Part shown: piece after piece, positions 50,618 through 59,085 of the stretch
How positions within the stretch are numbered: the stretch's first letter is position 1
Layout: each line of letters opens with the position of its first letter
NCBI RefSeq assembly: GCF_031599675.1
Contig: NZ_CP134223.1
Coordinates: forward strand, 5,394,001 to 5,458,000
Source of the DNA: Paenibacillus pedocola
Lineage (GTDB): Bacteria; Bacillota; Bacilli; Paenibacillales; Paenibacillaceae
Length of the DNA: 64,000 nt
Direction of reading: 5' to 3'
Translations under genes and position numbers: made by a program
Notes under the pieces: generated by a model
The model's database searches: none
What the model was told of the DNA's origin: nothing
The model's input: only the letters and a program-made list of their open reading frames with translations

Positions 50618-50639
50618 CAGACAGCTCTAGGGACAGCAT

Positions 50640-51242
50640 TTAAACAGGCCGTTCAATCGTAAAAATCTCACCAATGGCAGCATAGTTATTACCCGCTAAA
50701 CGGCTTACTGCCGCTAATTGAACCGGGTCGATTCTGCCCTGGTCGTAGATGGCCTCGTCAATGTGAAATTGTACGACCTTGCCGATGATCAGCTCAAATC
50801 CGGGGAATTCCACCGCCTGTTCCAGTCTGCACTCCATCCGGACTTTGGCTTCCCTGACCCCCGGTACGGCAATCACAGAGCTGTCCACCGGTGTTAAACC
50901 GGCTAATGAAATCTCACTTTGATCGGGGGCAAGGGGAGCGGCGGTCATATTGACCTGCTCCACATTTTGCCGGTCCACGATGTGTACAACAAATTCCCGG
51001 GTGTCCAGTATGTTTCTCGCCGTATCCTTCGGTTTGCCTGCTGAGTGCTGGATAGATAATGAAATCATCGGCGGATTCGAAGAGACAATATTGAAATAGC
51101 TGAAGGGCGCACCGTTCAGAACCCCCTCCTCCGACACAGTCGTTACAAAAGCAACCGGTCTCGGGATAATAGTTCCCACCAGCAGTTTATAGTTGTCTCT
51201 CTCCGTATTCGTTAACGGATCAATTGCAATCACGTCGATCAT
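50640..51242 (-). CDS. Flavin reductase-like FMN-binding protein
   Basis: FMN-binding split-barrel oxidoreductase (200 aa) of the flavin reductase/DIM6-NTAB family. The conserved N-terminal part reads KLLVGTIIPRPVAFVTTVSE, followed by NGAPFSYFNIVSSNPPMISL. These enzymes supply reduced flavin or reduce small aromatic compounds. It starts 18 bases after the VOC dioxygenase gene on the same strand, so the two are likely co-expressed, consistent with quinone or aromatic detoxification. The ATG has only a modest AAAGGG site directly ahead. The precise substrate is unknown. Confidence 0.85.
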   Translation of the reverse strand: MIDVIAIDPLTNTERDNYKLLVGTIIPRPVAFVTTVSEEGVLNGAPFSYFNIVSSNPPMISLSIQHSAGKPKDTARNILDTREFVVHIVDRQNVEQVNMTAAPLAPDQSEISLAGLTPVDSSVIAVPGVREAKVRMECRLEQAVEFPGFELIIGKVVQFHIDEAIYDQGRIDPVQLAAVSRLAGNNYAAIGEIFTIERPV

Positions 51243-51260
51243 CCCTTTCTTATTAGCGGT

Positions 51261-52199
51261 TTAGTCCAGCTCTCTTACTTGAAACGGCAGCAGGATCTGT
51301 TCAATCTTGTCTCTGTGCGGCTCATATTGTGCAGGCAGCATCAAGTGGGAGCCCATCGTTTCCGGCGATTCATCATGAGCGAAGCCCGGAGGATCGGTGG
51401 CGATTTCGAACAATATCTCTCCGTGCTCTCTAAAGTAAATCGCGTTAAAATAATTCCGGTCCTGCACCGGGGTTACTCCATATCCATTATCGTGCACATA
51501 GCTCTGCCATTCCAGCTGATCCTGGTCGTCTTTGGCTCTCCAGGCGATATGATGCACCGTTCCTACACCCATTTCTCCACGCTCTACCGCAGTCAGTTTG
51601 AGATCAATCACGTTCCCGAGATCGGCAGCAGATTGATAACGTGCGATATCATCCTCTTTGCCGATGAACGTCAGTCCCAGTACCTTCTCTAACAGCTCAG
51701 CTGTTGCATCCGGATGAGTGGACAAAAGTGTGGCACCACCGAAGCCCTTGATCGCCACCTCCGGTGTGACTCCCCCGAAATTCCAGGAGTTGAGGTCTCC
51801 GGCCTCCCGTTCCACCAATTCTAAATGCAGCCCGTGCGGGTCGTCAAATTCAAGCACCTGTTCCCCAAAGCGTTCCATTTCCGTAAAAGCGACCTTAAAC
51901 TTCGTAAGTCTTTCTTTCCAAAAAGCCATGGCCCCTACCGGAATGCTGTAAGTCGTTACACCGACTTGACCTCCGCCGATCTTTCCCTGATAAGCATCCG
52001 GCCAAGGGAAGAATGTAATAATCGTGCCCGGCTTCCCGCCGTCATTACCGAAATAAAAGTGATACGTACCCGGATCATCGAAATTAACCGTCTGTTTGAC
52101 CAGACGCAGTCCAAGTACCCCCGCGTAAAAATCCATATTTTCCTGAGGATGCCCGACAATCGCCGTGATATGATGAATCCCCATGGTTTGCTTAGTCAT
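51261..52199 (-). CDS. VOC-family ring-cleaving dioxygenase (MhqO-like)
   Basis: Glyoxalase/dioxygenase-fold protein (312 aa) with two VOC modules, most similar in layout to B. subtilis MhqO/CatE-type hydroquinone dioxygenases. Metal-ligand candidates are His in MGIHHITAIVGH, His in GTVHHIAWRAKD and Glu in REHGEILFEIATDP. The frame is open to 52253, but the ATG at 52199 follows AAAGGAG and begins the conserved domain. It leads a two-gene operon with the flavin reductase-like protein. A TATCTT...AAGATA dyad about 100 bases upstream resembles MhqR/YodB-type operators. Confidence 0.88.
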   Translation of the reverse strand: MTKQTMGIHHITAIVGHPQENMDFYAGVLGLRLVKQTVNFDDPGTYHFYFGNDGGKPGTIITFFPWPDAYQGKIGGGQVGVTTYSIPVGAMAFWKERLTKFKVAFTEMERFGEQVLEFDDPHGLHLELVEREAGDLNSWNFGGVTPEVAIKGFGGATLLSTHPDATAELLEKVLGLTFIGKEDDIARYQSAADLGNVIDLKLTAVERGEMGVGTVHHIAWRAKDDQDQLEWQSYVHDNGYGVTPVQDRNYFNAIYFREHGEILFEIATDPPGFAHDESPETMGSHLMLPAQYEPHRDKIEQILLPFQVRELD

Positions 52200-52299
52200 T
52201 AGAATCGACTCCTTTATGTTATTAGTTTGGTTTAAGAAAAAGATGTTAAACAATACTACGCTTTAAAGATTATTAACATTAAGATATTAGGTTTATAAT

Positions 52300-52317
52300 T
52301 ATCTTTAAATTAAGATA
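52300..52317 (-). promoter_or_regulatory. MhqR/YodB-like dyad upstream of the dioxygenase
   Basis: TATCTT-TAAATT-AAGATA, 18 bp. The arms fit the TATCT(N8)AGATA shape of quinone-sensing MarR/DUF24 operators. A 12-base direct repeat ATTAAGATATTA occurs at 52278-52289 and 52309-52320, 31 bases apart. Confidence 0.5.
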
Positions 52318-52386
52318 TTAACTAATATCAATGTACTCAATTCCCGACACAAAGTCAAGGATTATTCTGATATAAATTCAGATGAA

Positions 52387-52430
52387 TAAAAAAGCCCTGA
52401 CGGATCAAGGATTTCTTGACCATCAGGACT
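52387..52430 (-). terminator. Terminator of the siderophore importer operon
   Basis: AGCCCTGA..GATCAAG pairs with CTTGA..ATCAGGACT, followed on the minus strand by TTTTTTATTC. It is 27 bases beyond the permease stop codon. Confidence 0.85.
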
Positions 52431-52456
52431 ATTAGTATGAGCTTAAGTTAAATTCT

Positions 52457-54526
52457 TTATCCCTTTCGGATGAGCGAACGGTACATCAGGAACAGGAAAT
52501 ACGGCGCTCCGATCAGCATAATAATCAGTCCGGATGGAATTTCGACCGGCGCCATAACGGTTCTTCCGATCGTATCGGCAATCACAAGCAGCAGTCCCCC
52601 AAGCAGTCCGGACAAAATAATCGAACGTCTTGTGTGATGCCCGATCATCATCCGCACTGCATGCGGCGCCATAAGCCCGAGAAAACCAATCGTTCCTACA
52701 CTGGCAACGGCTCCGGCTGCAAGCAGAACACCCAGAATCATCGCATAGAGCCGCGTTCCCCGGACCGGCAGGCCAAAGCCTACTGAACTCTCGTCGCCAA
52801 ACGCCAGCAGATCGAACTTCCGCCCCAGATAGTACGCAAGCGGCAAAAGGAGAAGCAGCAATATAAACAGGCTGTAGAACTGATCCCAGCCCCTTCCATA
52901 GGTAGAGCCCGTCAGCCAGATATAGGAGCTGGCGCCATACAGACTTGCTTTGACGATCATAATCTGGATGCCTGCAGAGCCGACAGCCGAGACGGCAATG
53001 CCGAGCAGGATAAGAACAGACGGATTCAGGCTTCGGCGCCAGGCCAGCGAAAATACAACGGCGGCTGCGACAGCTCCGCCCGCAATCGCGGCAAACGGAA
53101 GCATTGCAATCGTCATTGCAGGCCAGGCGACCATCACGAGCATCGCGGCAAAGCCTGCGCCTGAGGTTACGCCGATAATGGAGGCGTCGGCCAGCGGATT
53201 TCGGACAGCGCTTTGAATCAGGACGCCGCTGACGGCAAGCGCGATCCCGCCGCAAGCCGCTACGAGCGTTCGCGGCAGCCGTAAGTTCAGCAGAACGGAA
53301 TAGGATTGTTCTCCCTTGCCGACAAGACTGCCCAGCAGCTCACCGAGCGGTATTCTGGTTCCTCCGAGCGATAAACTCACGAGGATGATTGCGAGAAGCA
53401 GTACCGTCATCAGGATTACAGTCGGAACAAAACGCATACGCAGCGCAGCGCCTCCGACACTCATAGATGACTGCCCGGGGCTGGACCCCGAAATATTTTT
53501 CATTTTGGTGAGCACCAGCCAAATAAGCCAAGGTGCCCCGATAAGGGCCATAACGGCACCGACTGGCATTTCCCCTACACTGCTCCTTACTACACGGGCA
53601 AGGGTATCCGCTGCCGTAATGAGCAGCGCTCCCCACAGGGCGCTCGCGGGTAGTAACAGGCTATGTTTACGGATCCCGCTAAGCCGGACAAGATGCGGGG
53701 CAACCAGGCCGACGAAGCCGATCGGTCCGACGACACTGACTACGACTGCGGCCATCAGGACCGAGATCGCCAGACCCAGCGCCCGGGTTAATCCCACTCG
53801 CTGTCCCAGGGAACGGGCAGTAGACTCATCCAGCTCCAGCGCATCGAACTGCCTGCCCGCGAACATCGCTGCCCCTAGAAGTACAAGAACATAAGGCCAG
53901 GCATACCGGACGCCGTCCCAATCCAGCTGAATCAGGGAACCTGCTCCCCACAGAAATAAATTTTGCGTCTCTGTCTGCTTGAATATATGTATAGCCGACG
54001 TGAACGCTCCAAGCACCAGCGACACGATCATGCCCGACAGTGCCAGCCGAACAGGCGTAGCCGACTTTCCGCCGCTGAGCAGATAAGCAGCCAGGGCAGC
54101 CAGCAGTCCCCCTGCAACCGCCAGCAGGAATGGAAACTGCTGCTGCAGCGCCGGGAAAAATACCACGCCAAGAACAACCGTAAAGTAAGCCCCGGCATTT
54201 ATTCCCAGAGTGTCTGAGGATGCCAGCGGGTTCTTCGTTATGGTCTGCAGTAAAGCGCCGGCTGCTGCCAAAGCCGCCCCGGCCAGAATGCCAATCACCG
54301 TGCGCGGCATCCGGATATCCCAGAGCAGATTATGCTCCATCACATCCTGGCGGTGAAGCAGTCCATTCAATACAGTCCCTGCCGGGATCTTCGCCTCCCC
54401 GAAGCCGAGGCTCAGCACGAACAGAACGAAAAGGGCGGCAATGCCGCCCCCGAATATCCCAATCAGCTGCCAGGTCAACCTGCTAGACGATTCCTTGCTG
54501 TTGTTCCCGTTCATCACGATGCTCAT
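52457..54526 (-). CDS. Fused FecCD-type siderophore permease (FhuB-like)
   Basis: Iron-siderophore importer permease made of two fused FecCD units (689 aa, about twice the usual 330). Each half has the family motifs: RMPRTVIGILAGAALAAAGA and VGPIGFVGLVAPHLVRLSGI in the first, RLPRTLVAACGGIALAVSGV and VGTIGFLGLMAPHAVRMMIG in the second. About twenty membrane helices are expected. Its ATG overlaps the binding-protein gene by 4 bases. There is no ATPase gene in the operon, so a shared FhuC/YusV-type ATPase elsewhere must power it. Regulation is by Fur through the boxes upstream of the binding protein. Confidence 0.93.
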   Translation of the reverse strand: MSIVMNGNNSKESSSRLTWQLIGIFGGGIAALFVLFVLSLGFGEAKIPAGTVLNGLLHRQDVMEHNLLWDIRMPRTVIGILAGAALAAAGALLQTITKNPLASSDTLGINAGAYFTVVLGVVFFPALQQQFPFLLAVAGGLLAALAAYLLSGGKSATPVRLALSGMIVSLVLGAFTSAIHIFKQTETQNLFLWGAGSLIQLDWDGVRYAWPYVLVLLGAAMFAGRQFDALELDESTARSLGQRVGLTRALGLAISVLMAAVVVSVVGPIGFVGLVAPHLVRLSGIRKHSLLLPASALWGALLITAADTLARVVRSSVGEMPVGAVMALIGAPWLIWLVLTKMKNISGSSPGQSSMSVGGAALRMRFVPTVILMTVLLLAIILVSLSLGGTRIPLGELLGSLVGKGEQSYSVLLNLRLPRTLVAACGGIALAVSGVLIQSAVRNPLADASIIGVTSGAGFAAMLVMVAWPAMTIAMLPFAAIAGGAVAAAVVFSLAWRRSLNPSVLILLGIAVSAVGSAGIQIMIVKASLYGASSYIWLTGSTYGRGWDQFYSLFILLLLLLPLAYYLGRKFDLLAFGDESSVGFGLPVRGTRLYAMILGVLLAAGAVASVGTIGFLGLMAPHAVRMMIGHHTRRSIILSGLLGGLLLVIADTIGRTVMAPVEIPSGLIIMLIGAPYFLFLMYRSLIRKG

Positions 54527-55554
54527 TTCGTTAAAGTTTTTACAACTTCATCCACAATAACTTTAGAGGAAACCGGACCGCCGAACACCCAGGTAGCGCT
54601 GTCCAGTGCGAAGGTACGTTTCTCCTTGACGAAATTAAGACCCTTCCACACCGAATTATCCTTGAGCTCGTTCGCAAAAATGTCATCATCCTTTTGGACG
54701 ATATAAATCAGATTCGTATCCTGTACAGATGGCAGGGCTTCAACCGTCGATGTGCTGAATCCATAAGCCTCAAAGGTTTCAGGTTTCCAGTCGTTCTTCA
54801 GGCCAATCCGGTCCAGTGTCTGTACCGCAAGAGAGTTGTCGGTGAAAAGACGCATCGTCGCTGCATTCTGATAGCTGAACGCTTGGGTCAACACGTAATT
54901 CAGGCCTTCCTTACCTGCTGCGGCCAGCTTCTCTTTTGCCTCCGCATAATGTGCCTCCAAATCGGCCAATACCTTATCGCCTTCTGCGGTTTTTCCGACA
55001 GCGGCTGCAATGGTTTTGAAGGTATCTTCCATCATCGCGTATTGATCGCCTTGCCCTTCTGGCGGATACAAGCCGAAAATCAGTGTTGGCGCAATACCCT
55101 TCAATTGCTCATAAATCGCTTCGTGACTATCGGTATTGGCGATAATCAGATCCGGCTGCAATGCAGCAATCGTCTCCAGATTCGGCTCACCGCGCGTACC
55201 GACATCTGTTACTTTCTCATCCAGCGGAGCTTCTCCGGTTACCCACACTTTATAGCCTTCATTATCGGCATTCCCTACCGGCTGCATGCCCAAAGCGATA
55301 ATATCTTCAGTAAATGTCCACTCCAGCACCACGACCTTTTGTGCAGGCTTGTCCAGTGTGATCTCACCTTTAGCATCTTTCAGTACAACCGGGCCTGCAG
55401 CGGCTTCATTGCCACTGTTTGCACCAGCTGCATTGTTGACGGCCGCTCCAGCGTCAGTTGCTGCCGGACTATTATTCGTATTGTTTGAACCGCAGCCTGC
55501 CACAACCAGTACGACAGCAATAACCATAACCAAACTCAATAACCTTTTGTGCAT
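54523..55554 (-). CDS. Siderophore-binding lipoprotein
   Basis: Substrate-binding lipoprotein (343 aa) of the iron-siderophore class (Peripla_BP_2 fold). The lipobox VVAGC gives lipidated Cys21, followed by an Asn/Ala-rich tether to about residue 55. The core shows VVVLEWTFTEDIIALGMQPV and ETIAALQPDLIIANTDSHEA, typical for ferric-citrate, hydroxamate or catecholate binders. It is the first gene of the operon with the double FecCD permease. A strong sigma-A promoter and two overlapping Fur boxes lie upstream. The particular siderophore cannot be deduced. Confidence 0.92.
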   Translation of the reverse strand: MHKRLLSLVMVIAVVLVVAGCGSNNTNNSPAATDAGAAVNNAAGANSGNEAAAGPVVLKDAKGEITLDKPAQKVVVLEWTFTEDIIALGMQPVGNADNEGYKVWVTGEAPLDEKVTDVGTRGEPNLETIAALQPDLIIANTDSHEAIYEQLKGIAPTLIFGLYPPEGQGDQYAMMEDTFKTIAAAVGKTAEGDKVLADLEAHYAEAKEKLAAAGKEGLNYVLTQAFSYQNAATMRLFTDNSLAVQTLDRIGLKNDWKPETFEAYGFSTSTVEALPSVQDTNLIYIVQKDDDIFANELKDNSVWKGLNFVKEKRTFALDSATWVFGGPVSSKVIVDEVVKTLTK

Positions 55555-55601
55555 CTTGTAATATCCCCCTGGTATTCAGATAAAAGTTTCTGGTGATAGC
55601 G

Positions 55602-55629
55602 ATTATCATTAGAATGATAATGATTATCA
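55602..55629. promoter_or_regulatory. Overlapping Fur boxes
   Basis: Two interleaved perfect dyads: ATTATCATT-AG-AATGATAAT (55602-55621) and TGATAAT-G-ATTATCA (55615-55629, the 7-1-7 Fur motif). They lie between the promoter and the siderophore-binding protein start. Confidence 0.92.
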
Positions 55630-55647
55630 TTTATACTCATACTAGTT

Positions 55648-55676
55648 ATCTTATATGTGATTTTCCGGAAAGTCAA
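55648..55676 (-). promoter_or_regulatory. Promoter of the siderophore operon
   Basis: -35 TTGACT (55671-55676), 17-base spacing, -10 TAAGAT (55648-55653) on the minus strand. The Fur boxes begin about 19 bases downstream of the -10. Confidence 0.8.
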
Positions 55677-55782
55677 AGTTAAAATTTAAATCATAAGAAA
55701 AAACACTCCATTCCAACACTCTGGTATGCCGGCTTCGTTTACGCATCAGCGCTATTTTATAAGTATTGAGAAACCATTACAC

Positions 55783-55830
55783 AAACAAAAAACGGCAGCG
55801 CCTCCTTAGCAAAGGACAGCGCAGCCGTTT
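55783..55830 (-). terminator. Terminator of the GT2 gene
   Basis: AAACGGC pairs with GCCGTTT, enclosing GCGC.TCCTT/AAGGA.GCGC, and TTTTTTGTTTG follows on the minus strand. It starts 25 bases past the stop codon. Confidence 0.85.
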
Positions 55831-55854
55831 CTATTAGAACTCAAAGGACAAGGT

Positions 55855-56559
55855 TTAATTCTTCATCTGATACACACTCCCTCGTTTTTTGAGCCAGCCA
55901 ATCACCATAGCATCTATGAATCCTGCATATGCACCTTTCAGAACACCATATTTAGATACCCCGTATTTCCGCTCATGATGGGTAACTGATACCTCAATGA
56001 CAGAGAATCCATTCATCTTGGCCAGTGTCGGCAGGAAACGGTGCATTCCGTTGTATAGATGGAAGCTGTCGGCCACCTCCCTGGTAAAGAGCTTTAGGGG
56101 ACAACCTGCGTCATAAACCGCTTCTCCAGTGATCCAATTACGGACTTTATCTCCGGTACGCGAGGATATTACCTTAAGTCTGCTATCTTTACGCTCCACG
56201 CGTCTTCCGTTTACAAAATCAATCTTTCCGATAAACGGCATCAGTTTGAAGATATCCCGGGGATCTGTCTGCAGGTCGGCATCCATTAAGGCGATCAGTT
56301 TGCCTTTGGAACTCTTTATTCCAGCTGAAATAGCCGCTGTCTGCCCGTAATTTTTTTTGAAATGAATAACTCTTACAGCTGAATCCATCTGGACAATCTC
56401 GTTCAGCAGTAGAATACTCCGGTCCTTGCTTCCGTCATTCACCAGCACGATTTCATAATTTTCAATTTTTCCTTTCAAGGCTTCAGTGACACTCAAGTAA
56501 AGATTATATATATTTCCCTCTTCGTTATAGACAGGCACGACGATTGAAAGACGGATCAT
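55855..56559 (-). CDS. Family 2 glycosyltransferase (DPM1/GtrB-like)
   Basis: Inverting nucleotide-sugar transferase (234 aa) of the GT2 dolichol-phosphate-mannose-synthase-like group. The catalytic motifs are visible: LSIVVPVYNEEGN at the start, NDGSKDRS, and ALMDADLQTDP with the metal-binding DAD near residue 95. The later motif HRFLP is also conserved. It lacks the C-terminal membrane helices found in longer GtrB proteins, so it would act at the membrane surface or be soluble. The GTG at 56568 is possible, but the ATG at 56559 has GAGGTG at good spacing. No glycan gene cluster surrounds it. Confidence 0.88.
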   Translation of the reverse strand: MIRLSIVVPVYNEEGNIYNLYLSVTEALKGKIENYEIVLVNDGSKDRSILLLNEIVQMDSAVRVIHFKKNYGQTAAISAGIKSSKGKLIALMDADLQTDPRDIFKLMPFIGKIDFVNGRRVERKDSRLKVISSRTGDKVRNWITGEAVYDAGCPLKLFTREVADSFHLYNGMHRFLPTLAKMNGFSVIEVSVTHHERKYGVSKYGVLKGAYAGFIDAMVIGWLKKRGSVYQMKN

Positions 56560-56622
56560 AGGAAACACCTCAATTTCTAGAAATCTCCGTTCCGCGGGCG
56601 CTGTCAGGTTTGGATTTGTATT

Positions 56623-56650
56623 CGCTCCTACAGTTCCAAGCTTCCCTCCG
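56623..56650. repeat. Remnant of the dispersed repeat (right flank)
   Basis: CGCTCCTACAGTTCCAAGC followed by TTCCCTCCG matches the right end of the 18-kb copies. The hairpin part is missing. Confidence 0.7.
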
Positions 56651-56700
56651 CCGCTGTTGCCTATAGATAGTTCTTTAGTGCAACTTATATAGCTTAATTT

Positions 56701-58908
56701 TTAACCGAGCAGTCGTATTTCAGTCTCACCCTCTGCATCCAGCCGCTTCTTCTCCACTTCCTCCATCACTCCCTCACCTTCCACATCAAGATTCGGGAGC
56801 AAGCGGTCCAGCCACTTCGGAAAATACCAGGCCGATTTCCCGAGCAACGTCATCACGCCTGGAACAATGAGCATCCGGACGATAAAAGCGTCAAACAGAA
56901 CACCAAAGGCGAGCGCCAGCCCCATAACCTTAACCATTGGCTCCTCTGCCAGAACGAATCCTGTAAAGACGGCAACCATAATCAGTCCTGCTGCCGTTAC
57001 CACTCCGCCGCTGTGGCGTATACCGGCAAGAACGGATTTTTTGGCATCTCCGCTCTTTTTGAACTCCTCACGCATCCGGCTGACCAGGAAGACCTCGTAG
57101 TCCATCGCCAGACCGAACAGTACACCGACTACAATGATCGGCAGGAAATTAAATACCGGTGCTTTCGCATAAAAGTGGAATAGATTCTGGAAATGTCCGT
57201 CTTGAACAACATAGGTTACGAATCCTAAGGTTGCGCCGAGCGACAGGATAAATCCGAGCACTGCCTTGATTGGAACCAGAATCGAACGGAACACCAGCAT
57301 AAGCAGTACAAAGGCCAGGCCGACAATGATCAGGCAGAACTTAGGCAAAGCCTGATTCAGTTTCTGGGTGATATCGATATTGACAGCAGTGCTGCCGGTT
57401 ACACCAATCTTGACGTGATCCTGCTGCTCTATTTCCGGTGCCTTATCACGAATTAGGTGGACAAGGTCTACCGTTTCCGAATCATTGGGTCCTGTTGCCG
57501 GCATGACGGTAATCAGCGACACTTTTCCAGATGGGCCGGTGACCGCCGGGTTTACCGCAATAACGTTAGGATAGGTTTTCACTTCGTTAATCACTTTAGC
57601 GAGATTAGCTGCAGCCTCCTCGCCGCCATCTGTTTCCGCTAGAATGACTAACGGTCCGTGGTAACCTTCACCGTAAGCTTCGGACAGAAGATCGTAGGCC
57701 CGGCGTTCGGTCTTATCCGGTGATTTATGCCCATCATTTCCAAGCCCAGTCTCCATGTGAAAGAATGGCAGAGCGATGGTCCCTAGCAGTGCTACACCCA
57801 GTACAACGGCCACTAAAGGTTGTCCGGTAACAAATCTTCCCCACACATTGCCTCGTCTTGCCGCTTTTTGATTACTTCCTGTGCCTTTGGCACGCTTAGC
57901 TGGCGCCTTAATCTTGCCCCCCAGCACTTCCAGAATCGCCGGAACCACGAAAATGGTCATGAGTATGGCGGTGAATACAGTAAGCGCACCTGCTATACCC
58001 ATAGTAGTAAGAAATGGTACTCCAACAAAGGAAAATCCGATTAGTGCGATGATAACGGTCACTCCCGCAAACACCACTGCACTCCCGGCCGTTCCGTTCG
58101 CGATGGCAATCGCTTCCCGTCTTTCATAGCCTTCAGCAAGCTGCTGACGGTATCTGGCGATAATGAATAGTGCATAATCAATGCCTACGGCCAGTCCAAG
58201 CATACCTGCCAGCGATAAGGCAAATGACGGAATGTCAAACAGGTTCGTTCCGATGATAATCAGCATAATCCCAAAGCCAAGGCCCAAAGCCGCCGTTAAT
58301 ATCGGCAAGACTCCGGTAAGGATAGAACCAAGCGCAACCGCAAGGATGACTAGAGCCAATAATACCCCGAGTCCTTCGGTCGGACTGCTGGTTGCCATTT
58401 TCACAAAGCCGTCCCCGATCAGTTCGGCCTGCCAGCCGGCATCCCGCAAGCTTTCTGCAACCTGAATTACTGTATCCTTCGATACCTCGGTGACATCTGC
58501 ACCCGGCACTTTATAAGTGATCGTGGCATAGCCGATCGTGCTGTCTGCATTGAGTGAATGGTTATCGTACGGACTTACAACCGAAGCCACCTCCGGATCT
58601 GCTGCCACTTCTTTGAGCTGCGTGCCAATTAGCTGCTGAGCTGCATCGGAAACTAACGTTTCATTATCCGGAGCTTTCAGTACAAGCTGGGTTGTACCAA
58701 GGCCACTCTGCGGGTTGGGAAATTCCTTCTCCATAACCTCCAGTGTTTTTTGCGAGGCCAACCCGGGGATGTTGGTCTCCTCTCCAAAATGGATTCCCAT
58801 AGACAGTGCCACAACAGCTGCTGCTACTAACAGAGTAATGCTTCCTATAAGGACCTTAATCCGGTTCTTTGCCGACCAGAATCCCAGCCGGTACAATAAT
58901 TTTGACAT
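56701..58908 (-). CDS. MMPL/RND-type exporter (YdfJ-like)
   Basis: Large membrane exporter (735 aa) of the MMPL family, close in size and layout to B. subtilis YdfJ. About twelve membrane helices form two repeats, with extracytoplasmic loops after helix 1 and helix 7. Typical segments are GLAVGIDYALFIIARYRQQL in the first half and VGVLFGLAMDYEVFLVSRMR in the second, both carrying the proton-relay Asp-Tyr. GAGGAG precedes the ATG. In B. subtilis, ydfJ is activated by the YdfHI two-component system; here a NarL-type two-component system lies just upstream beyond the uronate dehydrogenase gene. The exported substrate is unknown. Confidence 0.92.
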   Translation of the reverse strand: MSKLLYRLGFWSAKNRIKVLIGSITLLVAAAVVALSMGIHFGEETNIPGLASQKTLEVMEKEFPNPQSGLGTTQLVLKAPDNETLVSDAAQQLIGTQLKEVAADPEVASVVSPYDNHSLNADSTIGYATITYKVPGADVTEVSKDTVIQVAESLRDAGWQAELIGDGFVKMATSSPTEGLGVLLALVILAVALGSILTGVLPILTAALGLGFGIMLIIIGTNLFDIPSFALSLAGMLGLAVGIDYALFIIARYRQQLAEGYERREAIAIANGTAGSAVVFAGVTVIIALIGFSFVGVPFLTTMGIAGALTVFTAILMTIFVVPAILEVLGGKIKAPAKRAKGTGSNQKAARRGNVWGRFVTGQPLVAVVLGVALLGTIALPFFHMETGLGNDGHKSPDKTERRAYDLLSEAYGEGYHGPLVILAETDGGEEAAANLAKVINEVKTYPNVIAVNPAVTGPSGKVSLITVMPATGPNDSETVDLVHLIRDKAPEIEQQDHVKIGVTGSTAVNIDITQKLNQALPKFCLIIVGLAFVLLMLVFRSILVPIKAVLGFILSLGATLGFVTYVVQDGHFQNLFHFYAKAPVFNFLPIIVVGVLFGLAMDYEVFLVSRMREEFKKSGDAKKSVLAGIRHSGGVVTAAGLIMVAVFTGFVLAEEPMVKVMGLALAFGVLFDAFIVRMLIVPGVMTLLGKSAWYFPKWLDRLLPNLDVEGEGVMEEVEKKRLDAEGETEIRLLG

Positions 58909-58950
58909 CTCAGTATCGTCTCCTCTTTATTGTGTTTTCTATGCCTTTAT

Positions 58951-59013
58951 CTTATAGAACCGGGGACCTGCCGCCATCGTCCGAACGGGCGGGACGTTTT
59001 TGCCCTTTCGGGC
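58951..59013 (-). promoter_or_regulatory. Activator-type promoter and paired boxes before the MMPL gene
   Basis: A -10 TATAAG (58951-58956) has only CGATGG at the -35 position (58974-58979). Two 12-base boxes lie directly upstream: GCCCGTTCGGAC (58979-58990) and GCCCGAAAGGGC (59002-59013), read on the minus strand, 23 bases apart. They resemble the box described for B. subtilis YdfI (GCCCRAAYGTAC, from memory). Confidence 0.55.
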
Positions 59014-59033
59014 AGCCCTTTAGACACAAAGAA

Positions 59034-59056
59034 AGGGCCCCACAAAGTAGGGCCCT
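59034..59056 (-). terminator. Terminator of the uronate dehydrogenase gene
   Basis: AGGGCCC (59034-59040) pairs with GGGCCCT (59050-59056), followed on the minus strand by TTCTTTGTG. It is 30 bases past the stop codon. Confidence 0.7.
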
Positions 59057-59085
59057 GCTTCAATGTTTATTCTAATAGCTCCTTG

